A stretch of DNA of 21,385 bases from Solirubrobacteraceae bacterium (GTDB lineage Bacteria > Actinomycetota > Thermoleophilia > Solirubrobacterales > Solirubrobacteraceae): assembly GCA_030038955.1 (NCBI GenBank), contig JASHQV010000295.1:1-21385 (forward strand). Direction: 5' to 3'. This document shows, piece by piece, positions 21,232 to 21,385 of this stretch. Positions within the stretch are counted from its first letter, which is position 1, and every line of letters starts with the position of its first letter. Both the position numbers and the translations under genes were made by a program. The notes beneath the pieces were generated by a model that had not been told where the DNA came from, did not search any database, and saw only the letters and a list, made by a program, of their open reading frames with translations.

Positions 21232-21385
21232 CGTGTCTCCTGTGGGCCACGGCTGCGACGCGAATGGCGGGCGAAAGTGGACAGTAGAGCGAAGCGGACG
21301 ATGCCGTGCCGCTCAGGGTCCGTAGGAGAATTAGTCGTGAGGTTTGGGGAGTGGCTGGCGCGAGGCCGTGACACAAGACGTACTG
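21232..21385. other. Upstream region of the acyl-CoA synthetase gene
   Basis: These 154 bases hold the ribosome site AGGAGA (minus strand, 21236-21241) and presumably the fadD promoter. I find no convincing -10/-35 pair, no strong hairpin and no gene start before the window edge. Confidence 0.5.

Noticed and set aside
1..21385. CRISPR array, tRNA, rRNA, insertion sequence or prophage
   Set aside because: No regularly spaced repeats, no cloverleaf with CCA end, and no transposase, integrase or phage gene were found in reading both strands.

Overview
This is a GC-rich actinobacterial chromosome segment with ordinary housekeeping and accessory genes. I see no phage, insertion sequence, CRISPR array, tRNA or rRNA. 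Very high GC, overlapping GTG/TGA gene junctions, a GarA-type FHA protein beside an FtsR-type MerR regulator, an RsiG-like small protein and a glycolate oxidase GlcDEF set all fit Actinomycetota. The small secreted protein with a Cys-Tyr/HYS/EYSxC pattern and the two GH-A-like secreted hydrolases suggest the class Thermoleophilia (Solirubrobacterales-like). That placement is inference.

Layout. Positions 1-551 hold the C-terminal part of a membrane-anchored protein with an RskA-like extracellular domain. Positions 631-5689 (minus strand) are a tight seven-gene run, transcribed in the order proS, pgsA-like, rsiG-like, garA-like, ftsR-like, apt, SRPBCC. A near-consensus promoter (TTGACC-N16-TATACT) overlaps the pgsA stop codon and can drive the last five genes separately. 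Positions 5761-6363 encode a Mn-type superoxide dismutase, convergent with ispG (6486-7787, minus). Positions 7944-8357 encode a small secreted, membrane-anchored protein. Positions 8476-10014 (minus) encode a GT-C glycosyltransferase, divergent from two tandem paralogous secreted glycoside-hydrolase-like proteins (10074-11690 and 11906-13609). Then come glcD and glcE (13719-16383). A second GT-C glycosyltransferase on the minus strand (16416-17942) separates them from glcF (18153-19412). The window closes with a FadD15-type long-chain acyl-CoA synthetase (19429-21231, minus). No gene-free stretch exceeds about 215 bases.

How the genes may work together. The proS-side operon places a possible c-di-GMP-responsive anti-sigma factor, a Ser/Thr-kinase-controlled metabolic switch (GarA) and a cell-division regulator (FtsR) under one internal promoter. 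That would link second-messenger, phospho-signalling and division control. GlcD, GlcE and GlcF should form a glycolate (or related 2-hydroxyacid) oxidase feeding electrons to the respiratory chain. The glcF/glycosyltransferase divergent intergenic region carries two strong regulatory-looking structures. One is a pair of TGAAT-N4-ATTCA palindromes 31 bp apart inside a 20-bp near-perfect inverted repeat. The other is a 16-bp perfect hairpin just upstream of the glycosyltransferase start. The most novel-looking items are the single-motif RsiG-like protein with Gln replaced by His, the twin palindrome, and the paired paralogous hydrolases of unknown substrate.
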